Source of the DNA: Lachnospiraceae bacterium
GTDB lineage: Bacteria; Bacillota; Clostridia; Lachnospirales; Lachnospiraceae
Reading direction: 5' to 3'
Length of the DNA stretch: 64,000 nucleotides
NCBI GenBank assembly: GCA_024691305.1
Contig: JAILNS010000046.1
Span: 25,095-89,094, forward strand
This document shows positions 1 to 9,560 of the stretch, piece after piece. Positions within the stretch are counted from its first letter, which is position 1. Each line of letters begins with the position of its first letter. The notes under the pieces were generated by a model. The model did not search any database, was not told the origin of the DNA, and was given only the letters and a program-made list of their open reading frames with translations. Position numbers and translations under genes: made by a program.

Positions 1-1
1 C

Positions 2-775
2 GGACTTATTGTTATCGTATATATCATCCTTATCATCCTGGCATTCATACTCACACGCATTTTAAGAGTCCCGGCAGGAGAGAGGGGGTCATACCAGAAT
101 ATGACCGTGTTTTCGAATATCGGGTTTATGGGTTTCCCACTCGTAAGTGCGATGTTTGGCTCTGAGGCTATGCTTTATGCGTCGCTTTTTGTCATACCAT
201 ATAACATACTGATATATACATATGCATATGTGATGATGGATAAGGATACCGAAGCTAAATGCAGAGCCGTCGGAAAGGATGAAGAACCCGGGCACGGAAA
301 AGCAGGAAGCCGCCCCGATACTCTGACTATGATAAAGAAGATATTTAATATCGGCGTTATAGCAAGTATATTGACCATAATCATATATCTTACAAGGATC
401 CTCATGCCGAAATTTGTCGAGACTACGGTAAATCATTTAAGTAACCTTACAGCCCCGCTTTCCATGATCGTCATCGGAGCGTCTCTGACTAATATTAAGA
501 TCAGAGAAATGTTTACTGACAAGAGGCTCATATTGTTTACCGCGATCAAACTTTTGGTCATTCCCGTAGTCGGAGTATTCCTCATAAGACTTACCGGAGC
601 GGACGAACTGTTTGTGGGAGTATGCCTTATAATGCTTGGTACTCCTGTCGGAAGCATGACCGCAATGCTTGCCGGTCAAAGAGACTGCAATTATGAACTT
701 GCTGCCAAAGGGGTAGCGCTTACCACACTATTATCGGTTATAACACTTCCGATACTTTCTCTTATTATATTATGA
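2..775 (+). CDS. AEC family transporter (auxin efflux carrier-like), 5' end outside window
   Basis: The reading frame is open from base 2, so the N-terminus lies before the window; 257 codons are visible. The visible part has several hydrophobic helices and the family-typical segment FSNIGFMGFP, followed by an AEC-like C-terminal half with a LLVIPVVG helix and a LGTPVGSM stretch. AEC proteins are inner-membrane carriers of about 310 residues that export organic acids or similar anions; no substrate can be read from the sequence. A hydrophilic cytoplasmic loop (bases about 240-330, rich in Lys, Glu and Gly) separates the two membrane halves. The stop codon overlaps the start of the phosphopantetheinyl transferase gene in an ATGA arrangement, which implies translational coupling. 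Confidence 0.85.
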   Translation, partial: GLIVIVYIILIILAFILTRILRVPAGERGSYQNMTVFSNIGFMGFPLVSAMFGSEAMLYASLFVIPYNILIYTYAYVMMDKDTEAKCRAVGKDEEPGHGKAGSRPDTLTMIKKIFNIGVIASILTIIIYLTRILMPKFVETTVNHLSNLTAPLSMIVIGASLTNIKIREMFTDKRLILFTAIKLLVIPVVGVFLIRLTGADELFVGVCLIMLGTPVGSMTAMLAGQRDCNYELAAKGVALTTLLSVITLPILSLIIL

Positions 776-1473
776 TCACAACAGATATTATTACTCGGGA
801 TTATTTAAAAGTTTATATCACTTTTTTAGCGGACCATGATGAAAAATGGTATGAAGAAAAATATGCGCTTTTACCGGATTTTCGAAAAAGAACAGTTGAT
901 GATCTTAAGAACCCGGCAGTGAGACAACAGTCTGTCGCAACGTTTTTTTTGCTTATCCGCGCACTTTCGGACATAGGGTTATGCATTGAAGATCAGGCTG
1001 TTTGGGATGAACTTAAATATTCATTCGAAGAACGTGGAAAGCCGTATTTTAAAGGCTGTGACGGAATTCATTTTTCACTGTCCCATACGAGCGGAGCAGC
1101 GCTTTGCGCCATAGCGGGAACACGCACGGGTTGTGATATAGAGAGAATTAGGCACAGAAACGGTATTATTCGGGTAGCACAACGTGTGTTTAATGAACGG
1201 GAGTTGGAAGAATGTCATATTTTTCCGGATGATCCTTCAATGTCTTTTCGTGAAGATATGGTCGATCATGAAAAGTTTTTTACCATATGGACCCGTAAGG
1301 AAGCCTATGTGAAGTATCTGGGTACGGGGATAAGCGATATCATGTCCGGGGATACAGTTGATGAAGATGTATGTATCTGTTCCGATAAGATACGTGGCTG
1401 TGTATATAGTATCTGTACAGGCAGGGAATCCCGTAAAGACTTGATTTCGGATACAAAAGCCATAATCGTCTGA
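772..1473 (+). CDS. 4'-phosphopantetheinyl transferase superfamily protein (Sfp type)
   Basis: 233 residues, the usual Sfp length. Members move the phosphopantetheine arm of coenzyme A to a serine of a carrier protein, activating acyl or peptidyl carriers. Visible motifs are FSLSH (residues 101-105), the Mg-binding GCDIE (120-124, D122 and E124) and W173 followed by KEAYVK (176-181), the three hallmarks of the superfamily. The Sfp-like two-lobed length suggests broad carrier specificity rather than a fatty-acid-only AcpS. It overlaps the AEC permease by four bases. No polyketide or peptide synthetase is in the window, so its carrier substrate is unknown. Confidence 0.88.
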   Translation: MITTDIITRDYLKVYITFLADHDEKWYEEKYALLPDFRKRTVDDLKNPAVRQQSVATFFLLIRALSDIGLCIEDQAVWDELKYSFEERGKPYFKGCDGIHFSLSHTSGAALCAIAGTRTGCDIERIRHRNGIIRVAQRVFNERELEECHIFPDDPSMSFREDMVDHEKFFTIWTRKEAYVKYLGTGISDIMSGDTVDEDVCICSDKIRGCVYSICTGRESRKDLISDTKAIIV

Positions 1474-1486
1474 GGGTACATAAACC

Positions 1487-1515
1487 TTGATATATCGGCG
1501 GATTTACGCTATTAT
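1487..1515 (+). promoter_or_regulatory. Sigma-A type promoter for hisS
   Basis: TTGATA (1487-1492), a 17-base spacer and TATTAT (1510-1515). The predicted start near 1522 leaves a leader of about 57 bases, too short for a T-box. Confidence 0.7.
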
Positions 1516-1578
1516 AGATGTTTGGTATACATAGTTTAAAATAGTAGAAATATGCGTTTGCATATATGAAAGGTAAAC

Positions 1579-2838
1579 ATGGCACTAAATAAAAAACCCG
1601 TGACCGGGATGAAAGATATACTTCCCGATGAGATGGAGATCCGCGAGTATGTGATGGGGATCATCAAACGCACATATGCGGAGTTTGGCTTTACACAGAT
1701 AGAGACTCCTTGCGTTGAGTCTATTGATAATCTTAACTGTAAAGCAGGCGGTGATAACGAGAAACTGATCTTCAAGATCATGAAGCGCGGAGAAAAGCTT
1801 AAGATCAATGAAGCAAAAGAGGAAAATGATCTTGCTGACGGCGGTTTAAGATATGATCTTACGGTTCCGCTTGTAAGGTATTATTCCAATCATGCATCCG
1901 AACTGCCCAGCCCTTTTAAGGCACTTCAGATGGGAAATGTATGGAGAGCAGACCGCCCGCAGAGGGGAAGATATCGTCAGTTTATGCAGTGTGATATAGA
2001 TATTCTGGGTGACGCATCGAACCTTGCGGAGATAGAATTGATCCTGGCAACAACTACTACTCTTGGAAGGATCGGCTTTAAGGGATTTGAAATACGTATA
2101 AATGACAGACGTATCCTTAAAGGAATGGCTGCGAAGTGCGGGTTCTCCGAAGATAAGTACGATGAGATATTCATCATACTGGACAAGATGGATAAGATAG
2201 GGACAGACGGCGTAAGGGAAGAACTTATCGAATCAGGTTTTGCCGAAGCCGGTGTTGATGCTTATATCAAGCTTTTTGAAGAAATGAAAAACTCATCCGA
2301 TCCTGTGACATATTGCATGGATCAGCTTGGGGATCATATAGACAGTTTGGTTGCCGATGGATTTAAAGAGATCATGGCAGCGGTTGAGGCGACCAAGGGA
2401 GATCATTTTAAACTTGTCTTTGACCCTACACTGGTAAGAGGTATGAGTTACTATACCGGTACGATATTTGAGATCGCTATGCCGGAGTTTGGAGGAAGCT
2501 GCGGCGGTGGCGGAAGGTATGATAAGATGGTCGGTATGTTTACCGGACAGGAAGTCCCGGCCTGCGGTTTTTCCATCGGATTTGAGCGTATAGTACTTCT
2601 TCTTATGGAAAGCGGATTTAAGGTTCCGGGATCCGATTCCAGGATAGCTTATCTCTTAGAAAAGGGACTTGACAGCGCTAAGATGACAGAAGCACTTAAG
2701 AGTGCCGAAAATGAGCGCAGTGCGGGAAAACAGGTGCTCGTGGTCCGTATGAATAAGAACCGTAAATTTCAGAAAGAACAGCTTAGCGCCCAGGGATATA
2801 CAGAGTTTAAAGAATTTTTCAAAGAGGCTCTTAAATAA
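1579..2838 (+). CDS. hisS: Histidine--tRNA ligase
   Basis: 419-residue class II aminoacyl-tRNA synthetase that charges tRNA-His with histidine in the cytoplasm. The N-terminus (PVTGMKDILP) and motif 1 region lead into motif 2 around NVWRADRPQRGRYRQF, and the histidine-binding loop is LVRGMSYYTGTIFE followed by a Gly-rich GGSCGGGGRYD stretch and motif 3 (GFSIGFERI). The loop has Ser where most HisRS have Asp (RGLDYY); from memory this variant is normal in Lachnospiraceae, so it supports the taxonomic call. The C-terminal anticodon domain ends with VVRMNKNRKFQKEQL. It could in principle be the regulatory paralog HisZ, but the intact active-site motifs and anticodon domain argue for the synthetase. 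An AAAGG ribosome site precedes the ATG. Confidence 0.93.
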   Translation: MALNKKPVTGMKDILPDEMEIREYVMGIIKRTYAEFGFTQIETPCVESIDNLNCKAGGDNEKLIFKIMKRGEKLKINEAKEENDLADGGLRYDLTVPLVRYYSNHASELPSPFKALQMGNVWRADRPQRGRYRQFMQCDIDILGDASNLAEIELILATTTTLGRIGFKGFEIRINDRRILKGMAAKCGFSEDKYDEIFIILDKMDKIGTDGVREELIESGFAEAGVDAYIKLFEEMKNSSDPVTYCMDQLGDHIDSLVADGFKEIMAAVEATKGDHFKLVFDPTLVRGMSYYTGTIFEIAMPEFGGSCGGGGRYDKMVGMFTGQEVPACGFSIGFERIVLLLMESGFKVPGSDSRIAYLLEKGLDSAKMTEALKSAENERSAGKQVLVVRMNKNRKFQKEQLSAQGYTEFKEFFKEALK

Positions 2839-2868
2839 GATCATGAGGATACAGGTGGAGATATACAT

Positions 2869-3804
2869 ATGAATACTAAACGTATCCGCAATCTGATCTA
2901 TTTGTTCATAGCAGCGACTGTGTGGGGAATATCCTTCGTTGCACAGTGTGCAAGCATGGAATACATAGGACCTTTCACGTTTAGCGCAGTAAGATGTGCG
3001 CTGGGTTCACTTGTACTTATACCGGTCATATGGGCAGCAAGATACTTTGCGCTCAAACATCCCGAAAGTGATTCACCTTATTCCAAAGTGTTTGGAAGAA
3101 GCACTGTTTTGGGCGGTGTTATCAGTGGAGTGCTTTTATTTATAGCGACTAATCTTCAGACCATAGCACTAAAGACAGCATCTGCCGGTAAGGGCGGTTT
3201 CATTACTGCGATGTACATAATAATGGTACCAATACTCGGTATCTTTTTACATCGTAAGATAGGCGTGAATGTCTGGATAAGCGTTATAATAGCTTTTATA
3301 GGTCTTTATCTGCTCTGTATAACAGACAGATTCGTATTGCAGACCGAGGACTGGCTGTTACTTGCATGTGCATTGTTTTTTGCAATACAGATACTTGTTG
3401 TGGACAAATATGTTCCCGACTCAAACGGGATAGCAATGGCCGCCATAGAATTTGCCGTATGCAGTATTATGTCTGCGGTAGTTATGGTATTTGCCGAGAA
3501 CCCCACATGGGAACTTATAGGAGAATGCAGCACATCTATCATTTATGCCGGCGTGTGCAGCTGCGGAATAGCCTATACCTTGCAGATACTCGGCCAGCGT
3601 GATGTTGACCCTACGATGGCAAGTCTGGTGATGAGTCTTGAGAGTGTAGTTAGTGTGATATCCGGTGCGGTAATACTCGGCCAGATCATGACGGGCAGAG
3701 AAATATTTGGATGTGTCCTTATGTTTGCTGCAATCATACTTGCACAAATGACAGATGTCATATATGCCTCGGGTAAACGAAAAAGCGAATTAAACGGAGG
3801 GTGA
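2869..3804 (+). CDS. DMT/EamA family transporter
   Basis: 311 residues with about ten predicted membrane helices in two EamA repeats, the standard architecture of drug/metabolite exporters of the RhaT/YdcZ type. The first helix carries WGISFVAQ and the second repeat begins near WLLLACALFFAIQILVVDKY. Members export small metabolites or amino acids through the cytoplasmic membrane; the substrate cannot be predicted here. The ATG lies downstream of a GGTGGAG ribosome site, 30 bases after hisS, so it is probably in the hisS transcript. The short polar C-terminus (GKRKSELNGG) is cytoplasmic. Confidence 0.88.
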   Translation: MNTKRIRNLIYLFIAATVWGISFVAQCASMEYIGPFTFSAVRCALGSLVLIPVIWAARYFALKHPESDSPYSKVFGRSTVLGGVISGVLLFIATNLQTIALKTASAGKGGFITAMYIIMVPILGIFLHRKIGVNVWISVIIAFIGLYLLCITDRFVLQTEDWLLLACALFFAIQILVVDKYVPDSNGIAMAAIEFAVCSIMSAVVMVFAENPTWELIGECSTSIIYAGVCSCGIAYTLQILGQRDVDPTMASLVMSLESVVSVISGAVILGQIMTGREIFGCVLMFAAIILAQMTDVIYASGKRKSELNGG

Positions 3805-3806
3805 TC

Positions 3807-4790
3807 ATGTCGGATTCTTTAGATAATAATGATAAAAATATAAATATTCCAAAGATGCCTGTAAACAGATCCCATTTGGATGCGCTCGCCGATAAGTTTT
3901 CGGAAACGCATGATCCTCAGGATTTTTCGGCGTTTATGGTCGAACTTGAAAACAGTATGGTTATAGTCCCCGCAGAGGCTCCTGCGGATATGAATGATGA
4001 AATAAGGGAGGCTGCAAAGCAGGGCAAACCTTTGCCGATTGATCCAAATAACCAGCCGAAGGTACGTCTTCTTAAAGGAAATGACGGAACGATGATCTTA
4101 CCGATCTTTACATCACCGCTTCAGATACCTGCAGATAAAAGACCACCGGCCTTTCTTAATATGCCTTTTAAGGCGGTAATAGATATTTACAAGGCCAATG
4201 CTTCCAAGGTAGGTCAGATAGGAGTTAATCCTTTTACCAAAGGGTTTGGATTAAATGATAATCTCGTGAATCTTGTTGACCAGAGGTTCAGAGCCAAAAT
4301 GAACGGACAGGCTGAAGCGGGTAAAGAGGTTAAACTTACGGAAAACCAGCTCCATGCCATTGCCCATGTTAAGATGTCATATGAGCTGCTGCCCAAGAAG
4401 ATATTTTCCGACCCGCAAACAGTTATTTCAGACATTAAACTTCAAAAAGAAAAATATATCATGAACGCATATAAAGAAGTTTATCCGAAGAATGTCAGGG
4501 TTCCGTATTCGGAAGATGATATTGCGGTAATGTCCCTTCAGATAGAAGATGATCTTGTGATCACCAGGATAGATCTTCCTGAAAAGTTTACGCAGGAAGG
4601 CAGTCCGCTTCGCGTTTATATAACCGAACAGGGTGAAAGAATAGGATATTATATGATCGAAAAAGGAGCAAAGGGAAAGCCGGGAATGATATCATATGCA
4701 GGTCCCGACGGAACATATAAAAAACTTGAAGAAGCACCCGATAACGGTGCGGAGATAGAAACCATCATGAGTCTTATCAGACCTTCATGA
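3807..4790 (+). CDS. SseB family protein
   Basis: 327 residues, soluble. The N-terminal half (about residues 25-125) matches the SseB N-terminal fold: an LENSMVIVPAE strand, a long loop and then a DGTMILPIFTSPLQIP strand followed by a P-rich turn. SseB-like proteins are widespread in Firmicutes and Enterobacteria, some with rhodanese-sensitivity links, but their biochemical role is unsettled. The ATG at 3807 is chosen because GGAGG (3796-3800) sits six bases upstream; the in-frame GTG at 3801 is part of the preceding gene's stop region and has no spacing. It probably forms one operon with the EamA exporter and the next lipoprotein. Confidence 0.75.
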   Translation: MSDSLDNNDKNINIPKMPVNRSHLDALADKFSETHDPQDFSAFMVELENSMVIVPAEAPADMNDEIREAAKQGKPLPIDPNNQPKVRLLKGNDGTMILPIFTSPLQIPADKRPPAFLNMPFKAVIDIYKANASKVGQIGVNPFTKGFGLNDNLVNLVDQRFRAKMNGQAEAGKEVKLTENQLHAIAHVKMSYELLPKKIFSDPQTVISDIKLQKEKYIMNAYKEVYPKNVRVPYSEDDIAVMSLQIEDDLVITRIDLPEKFTQEGSPLRVYITEQGERIGYYMIEKGAKGKPGMISYAGPDGTYKKLEEAPDNGAEIETIMSLIRPS

Positions 4791-4826
4791 ACCTTGGAAT
4801 AAACATAAATGAAAGCGGTGAATTTG

Positions 4827-5426
4827 ATGAAAATCGGAAAGATCGGATCATCCATATTGATTTTTCTTCTTGGTATTATGACGCTTGCCGGATGCGGAAA
4901 TGAAGATACCGGACTCGGATCGGGAAGAGTCATTAACAAGGACGGGTCGATCAAAGCAACGATAGTCAGGGAATTTGATGAGACTCTGTATAATGTCGAT
5001 GAACTGAAAAGCATGATGGATGATGAGATCAGTTCGTATAATTTTGATAATGCGGGAGATAAGATAACAGCAGGCGAAGTTAAGTGCGAGGAGGGGATCC
5101 TCACATGTGTGATCAACTACGCAGGTGCAGAAGATTATGCCGGTTTTAATAACAGGAGATTTGTTATAGAAACCTATGATGAAGCCCTGGCTTCTGATAT
5201 AGTCAAGATCTCGGTTAAGAATGTAAAGGATTTAAGTCAGGTTGATTTTGACATGATAGAAGACAACGAGTATCTGTATGTTTTGGTAACCGACGAAACC
5301 GGAGTTATAACGTTTCCGGGCAAAGTTCTGTATATATCGGATGGCGTGGAATCCATATCAAAGAATAAGGCAGACGTTACCGAGAATATGGATGGACTGG
5401 CCTATATAATCTATAAAAATAAATGA
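4827..5426 (+). CDS. Hypothetical lipoprotein
   Basis: 199 residues with a Sec signal and lipobox: a hydrophobic stretch (ILIFLLGIMT) ends in LAGC, giving a lipidated Cys on the outer face of the membrane. I do not recognise a domain. The mature protein is acidic (EFDETLYNVDELKSMMDDE) and predicted mixed alpha/beta. The ATG at 4827 is preferred because GGTGA lies five bases before it; an ATG at 4809 in the same frame would add six residues but has no clear ribosome site. It follows the SseB gene by 36 bases and precedes glyS by 25, so it is probably co-transcribed with both. Confidence 0.7.
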   Translation: MKIGKIGSSILIFLLGIMTLAGCGNEDTGLGSGRVINKDGSIKATIVREFDETLYNVDELKSMMDDEISSYNFDNAGDKITAGEVKCEEGILTCVINYAGAEDYAGFNNRRFVIETYDEALASDIVKISVKNVKDLSQVDFDMIEDNEYLYVLVTDETGVITFPGKVLYISDGVESISKNKADVTENMDGLAYIIYKNK

Positions 5427-5451
5427 TCAATGAAATAAACGGAGGATGAGC

Positions 5452-6852
5452 ATGGAAAAGAGTATGGAAAAAATAGTATCCCTTGCAAAGGCGAGGGGAT
5501 TTGTGTATCCCGGTTCGGAGATATACGGCGGATTGGCCAATACATGGGATTACGGTAATCTCGGCGTAGAACTTAAGAATAATGTCAAAAAAGCATGGTG
5601 GCAGAAATTCGTACAGGAAAGCCCCTACAATGTCGGCGTTGACTGTGCCATCCTTATGAACCCTCAGACATGGGTAGCATCGGGACATCTTGGAAGTTTC
5701 TCAGATCCTCTTATGGATTGTAAAGAGTGTCATGAAAGATTCAGGGCAGACCAGTTGATAGAAGCCTTTGCAGCTGATAACGGTATCGCGCTCGAATCAA
5801 CCGTAGACGGATGGTCTCATGAAGAGATGGAAAAGTTTATAAGCGATCATAATGTTCCCTGCCCTTCATGCGGAAAGCATAACTTTACGGGGATCAGAGA
5901 GTTTAACCTGATGTTTAAGACCTTCCAGGGAGTTACCGAGGATGCCAAGGATGCTGTATATTTACGTCCCGAGACTGCACAGGGTATATTCGTTAACTTC
6001 AAAAATGTACAGAGAACATCCCGTAAAAAAGTTCCTTTCGGAATATGTCAGGTCGGTAAGAGTTTTAGAAACGAGATCACCCCGGGTAACTTTACATTCA
6101 GGACCAGAGAGTTTGAGCAGATGGAACTTGAATTCTTCTGCAAGCCCGGAACTCAGACCGAATGGTTTGAATACTGGCGTAAGTTCTGTTATGAATGGCT
6201 TCTTACACTCGGTATCAAGGCCGAAAATTTAAGGCTTCGTGACCATGACCCTGAGGAATTATCTTTTTACAGTGATCATACAACAGATATAGAATATGCA
6301 TTTCCTTTTACCGACTGGGGAGAGTTGTGGGGAATAGCATCAAGAACAGATTACGATCTTACCCAGCATCAGAATACTTCCGGACAATCCATGGAATATT
6401 TTGATGACGAGACCAACGAGAAATACATTCCCTATGTCGTTGAGCCTTCACTTGGAGCTGACCGTGTTACCCTTGCATTCCTTTGCGAGGCATATGATGA
6501 AGAGAATATCGGAACCGAAGATAAGCCGGATATGCGTACAGTACTTCATTTCCATCCTGCAATCGCTCCTGTTAAGATCGGAATCCTGCCTCTTTCAAAG
6601 AAACTGAACGAGGGTGCGGAGAAGATATATGCCCGGTTGTCCAAAAAGTATAACTGCGAGTTTGATGACAGAGGAAATATAGGTAAGAGATACAGAAGAT
6701 TAGATGAGATAGGCACACCGTTCTGTGTAACATATGATTTTGATTCAGAGGAAGATCATAAGGTTACGGTCCGCTTCCGTGACTCCATGGAACAGGAAAG
6801 AGTAGCTATCGACGAACTGGATGCGTTCTTTGCGGATAAATTTGATTTTTGA
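5452..6852 (+). CDS. glyS: Glycine--tRNA ligase, homodimeric (class II)
   Basis: 466 residues. It attaches glycine to tRNA-Gly. This is the single-chain alpha2 enzyme of the archaeal/eukaryotic and Gram-positive type, not the alpha2beta2 GlyQ-GlyS pair. Visible features: N-terminal [20 protein letters not shown], two Cys pairs (CKEC and CPSC) in the insertion, motif 2 around SFRNEITP, a catalytic-site segment [18 protein letters not shown], and motif 3 [14 protein letters not shown], followed by the anticodon-binding domain ([10 protein letters not shown]). The ATG at 5452 has GGAGG six bases upstream, while an in-frame ATG at 5446 directly abuts it and is unlikely. alaS follows after 51 bases. 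Confidence 0.94.
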   Translation: MEKSMEKIVSLAKARGFVYPGSEIYGGLANTWDYGNLGVELKNNVKKAWWQKFVQESPYNVGVDCAILMNPQTWVASGHLGSFSDPLMDCKECHERFRADQLIEAFAADNGIALESTVDGWSHEEMEKFISDHNVPCPSCGKHNFTGIREFNLMFKTFQGVTEDAKDAVYLRPETAQGIFVNFKNVQRTSRKKVPFGICQVGKSFRNEITPGNFTFRTREFEQMELEFFCKPGTQTEWFEYWRKFCYEWLLTLGIKAENLRLRDHDPEELSFYSDHTTDIEYAFPFTDWGELWGIASRTDYDLTQHQNTSGQSMEYFDDETNEKYIPYVVEPSLGADRVTLAFLCEAYDEENIGTEDKPDMRTVLHFHPAIAPVKIGILPLSKKLNEGAEKIYARLSKKYNCEFDDRGNIGKRYRRLDEIGTPFCVTYDFDSEEDHKVTVRFRDSMEQERVAIDELDAFFADKFDF

Positions 6853-6903
6853 TGTACGATCCGGTCGTATAAGTATATAGAAGTGGGAGACTAAGAGAAG
6901 ATT

Positions 6904-9555
6904 ATGAAACAATTTACATCCAAGGAGTTACGTAAGAACTGGATAGAGTTTTATGAAAAAAGAGGACATGTCAATGTCGGAGCGGTATCACTGGTATCCG
7001 ACGGTTCCACCGGAGTTATGTTCAACGTGGCAGGCATGCAGCCTTTGATGCCTTATCTGCTTGGTCAGAAGCATCCTCTCGGTACAAGGCTTTGCAACGT
7101 ACAGGGATGTGTCAGGACCAATGATATCGATTCCGTAGGTGACAAGAGCCATGTTACCTTCTTTGAGATGATGGGAAGCTGGAGCCTAGGTGATTACTTT
7201 AAAGAGGACAGGTGTAAATGGAGTTACGAGCTCCTCACGGAAGTATACGGCTTCGATAGAGATCACCTTGCAGCTACCGTGTTTGCAGGTGATGAGAATG
7301 CTCCGAGAGACGAAGAAGGCGCTCAGTGCAGGATCAAATCCGGTTTCAAACCCGAGAATATATACTATCTTCCGGCAGAAGATAACTGGTGGGGACTTGA
7401 GTATGGTCCATGTGGTCCCGACAGTGAGATGTTCTATATAGCAGATGTTCCTGATTGCGGTCCCGATTGCGGTCCCGGCTGCTCATGCGGTAAATATACG
7501 GAGCTTGGTAATGATGTGTTTATGCAGTATGAGAAGCACAAAGACGGACATCTTACCCCACTCTCCCAGAAAAATGTCGATACAGGCTGGGGACTTGAGA
7601 GAAACCTCGCTTTCCTTACAGGCACCAAGGATGTTTATAAGACTGATCTTTTTGCCAAAGTGATCGCATACGAAGAGGAAAGATCCGGCAGTAAATATGA
7701 TGCGGATGAGAAGCTTACCAGATCGATGAGAATACTTGCGGATCATCTGCGTACAGCCGTCATGCTCATAGGTGATGAGGCAAGACTTACACCTTCAAAC
7801 GCCGGATCAGGTTATGTCCTCAGACGCCTTATAAGACGTGCAGTCCGTCACGGAAGAGTTCTTGGACTTAACAAAGAGGATTATTTAAAGATAGCGTCCA
7901 TATATATCGATGAGGTATATAACGAAGCGTATCCTTTGCTTATACAGAATCGCAAGTTCATATTAAAGGAACTTGATAAAGAGATCGTAAGATTCGAAAG
8001 TACACTTGAAAATGGCATGAAGGAATTTAAGAAGATCCTTGATGATACCGTAAAAAGCGGTGCGAAGCAGATCACAGGAAAGGATGCCTTTTATCTGTAC
8101 GATACTTTCGGATTCCCGTTTGAACTCACCGTGGAAATGGCTGATGAAGAAGGCTTAAGCGTCGATGAAAAGGGTTTTGCAGATTCCATGGAAGCACAGA
8201 AGCAAAAAGCCAGAGATAATCAGAACTTCTCTGCAAAACTATCTGTGGACTCAGATGTTTTTGCAAGCCTTGATAAATCTGTTACTACTGAGTTCGTCGG
8301 ATATGACAGGCTTACAAGCGATGCAAAAGTAGTTGCTCTTTCAGACGGAAATGCCATGATCGATGATATGGAAGAAGGTGCGGAAGGCACCATCGTGGTT
8401 GACATAACTCCATTCTATGCAACGATGGGTGGTCAGGTCGGAGATATAGGCGTGATCACGGCCGCAGGAGCTGAGTTTGATGTATATGAAACTGTAAAGC
8501 TTCCCGAAGGCAGAGTTGCACATGTCGGTAAGGTGTCAAGCGGGTCTTTTAAAGTTGGAGACAAGGTCAGCATGGCCGTTGATGCGCAAAACAGAGCCAA
8601 GACCTGCAGGAATCATTCCGCAACACACCTTCTGCAGGCAGCGCTTCAGGAAGTATTGGGCTCGGATGTACATCAGCAGGGATCATATCAGGATCCCGAC
8701 AGGACCAGATTTGACTTTAGTTACGGCGAAGCAATGAATGCCGAACAGATAAGCAAGGTACAGTCGATAGTCAATAAAAAGATCGCTGAAGATATACCGG
8801 TCACTACAGATGTTATGGGTATAGAGGAAGCCAAAAAGTCCGGTGCCATGGCTCTGTTTGGTGAGAAATACGGCGATAGCGTCCGCGTAGTCTCCATGGG
8901 AGATTTTTCAAAAGAATTATGCGGTGGTACACATGTTTCACATACCGGTGAGATCAGGAACTTCAAGATAATATCCGAAAACGGTGTGGCAGCAGGTGTC
9001 AGACGAATCGAAGCGATAACCGGTGATAATGTAAATGATTATTATGAAAATCTTGAGAAGCAGATAGCTGCGGCTGCGGAAGCTGCCAAGACCAATCCGT
9101 CCGATCTTGTAAAGAAGATAGAAGCTATGCAAAAGCAGATAAAGGAGCTCGGTTCCGAGATAGAGTCTCTTAAATCCAAGGCAGCCAAGGAGGCGCTTGG
9201 AGATGTTATGGATCAGGTGAGCGAGGTTAAGAATGTTAAGCTTCTTGCCACTTCCGTTGATGGAGTAGACATGAACGGATTAAGAGATCTGGGTGACCAG
9301 CTTAAGGCTAAGATTGGAGAAGGGGTAATAGTTCTTGCTTCTGCATCTGACGGTAAGGTTAATCTCGTGGTAATGGCTACAGACGGTGCTATAGCAAAGG
9401 GTGCTCACGCCGGAAATCTTATAAAGGCGATCGCACCCAAGGTTGGCGGTGGCGGCGGTGGACGCCCCAACATGGCACAGGCGGGAGGAAAGGATCCTTC
9501 GGGAATTGATGAAGCTCTTAAGGAAGCTAAGACAACGCTCGAGGGTCAGTTGTAA
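6904..9555 (+). CDS. alaS: Alanine--tRNA ligase
   Basis: 883 residues, full length. It charges tRNA-Ala and clears Ser/Gly mischarging in its editing domain. Order of domains: class II catalytic core starting with the typical F-TSKELRKNWIEFYEKRGH opening and VCGPDSEMFYIADV-type motifs, tRNA-recognition helices with LRRLIRRAVRHGR, the editing domain with zinc ligands HSATH and CGGTH, a coiled-coil linker and the C-Ala domain ending with the Gly-rich VGGGGGGRPNMAQAGG. A Cys-rich loop (CGPDCGPGCSCGKY) sits in the catalytic domain, a feature of the Clostridial enzymes. It lies 51 bases after glyS with no obvious terminator and precedes an acyltransferase by five bases. Confidence 0.96.
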   Translation: MKQFTSKELRKNWIEFYEKRGHVNVGAVSLVSDGSTGVMFNVAGMQPLMPYLLGQKHPLGTRLCNVQGCVRTNDIDSVGDKSHVTFFEMMGSWSLGDYFKEDRCKWSYELLTEVYGFDRDHLAATVFAGDENAPRDEEGAQCRIKSGFKPENIYYLPAEDNWWGLEYGPCGPDSEMFYIADVPDCGPDCGPGCSCGKYTELGNDVFMQYEKHKDGHLTPLSQKNVDTGWGLERNLAFLTGTKDVYKTDLFAKVIAYEEERSGSKYDADEKLTRSMRILADHLRTAVMLIGDEARLTPSNAGSGYVLRRLIRRAVRHGRVLGLNKEDYLKIASIYIDEVYNEAYPLLIQNRKFILKELDKEIVRFESTLENGMKEFKKILDDTVKSGAKQITGKDAFYLYDTFGFPFELTVEMADEEGLSVDEKGFADSMEAQKQKARDNQNFSAKLSVDSDVFASLDKSVTTEFVGYDRLTSDAKVVALSDGNAMIDDMEEGAEGTIVVDITPFYATMGGQVGDIGVITAAGAEFDVYETVKLPEGRVAHVGKVSSGSFKVGDKVSMAVDAQNRAKTCRNHSATHLLQAALQEVLGSDVHQQGSYQDPDRTRFDFSYGEAMNAEQISKVQSIVNKKIAEDIPVTTDVMGIEEAKKSGAMALFGEKYGDSVRVVSMGDFSKELCGGTHVSHTGEIRNFKIISENGVAAGVRRIEAITGDNVNDYYENLEKQIAAAAEAAKTNPSDLVKKIEAMQKQIKELGSEIESLKSKAAKEALGDVMDQVSEVKNVKLLATSVDGVDMNGLRDLGDQLKAKIGEGVIVLASASDGKVNLVVMATDGAIAKGAHAGNLIKAIAPKVGGGGGGRPNMAQAGGKDPSGIDEALKEAKTTLEGQL

Positions 9556-9560
9556 TCAGC

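Noticed and set aside
1474..1578. T-box leader before hisS, also looked for before glyS and alaS
   Set aside because: The leaders are 50-60 bases or less and no AGGGTGGNACCGCG box or specifier stem is visible.
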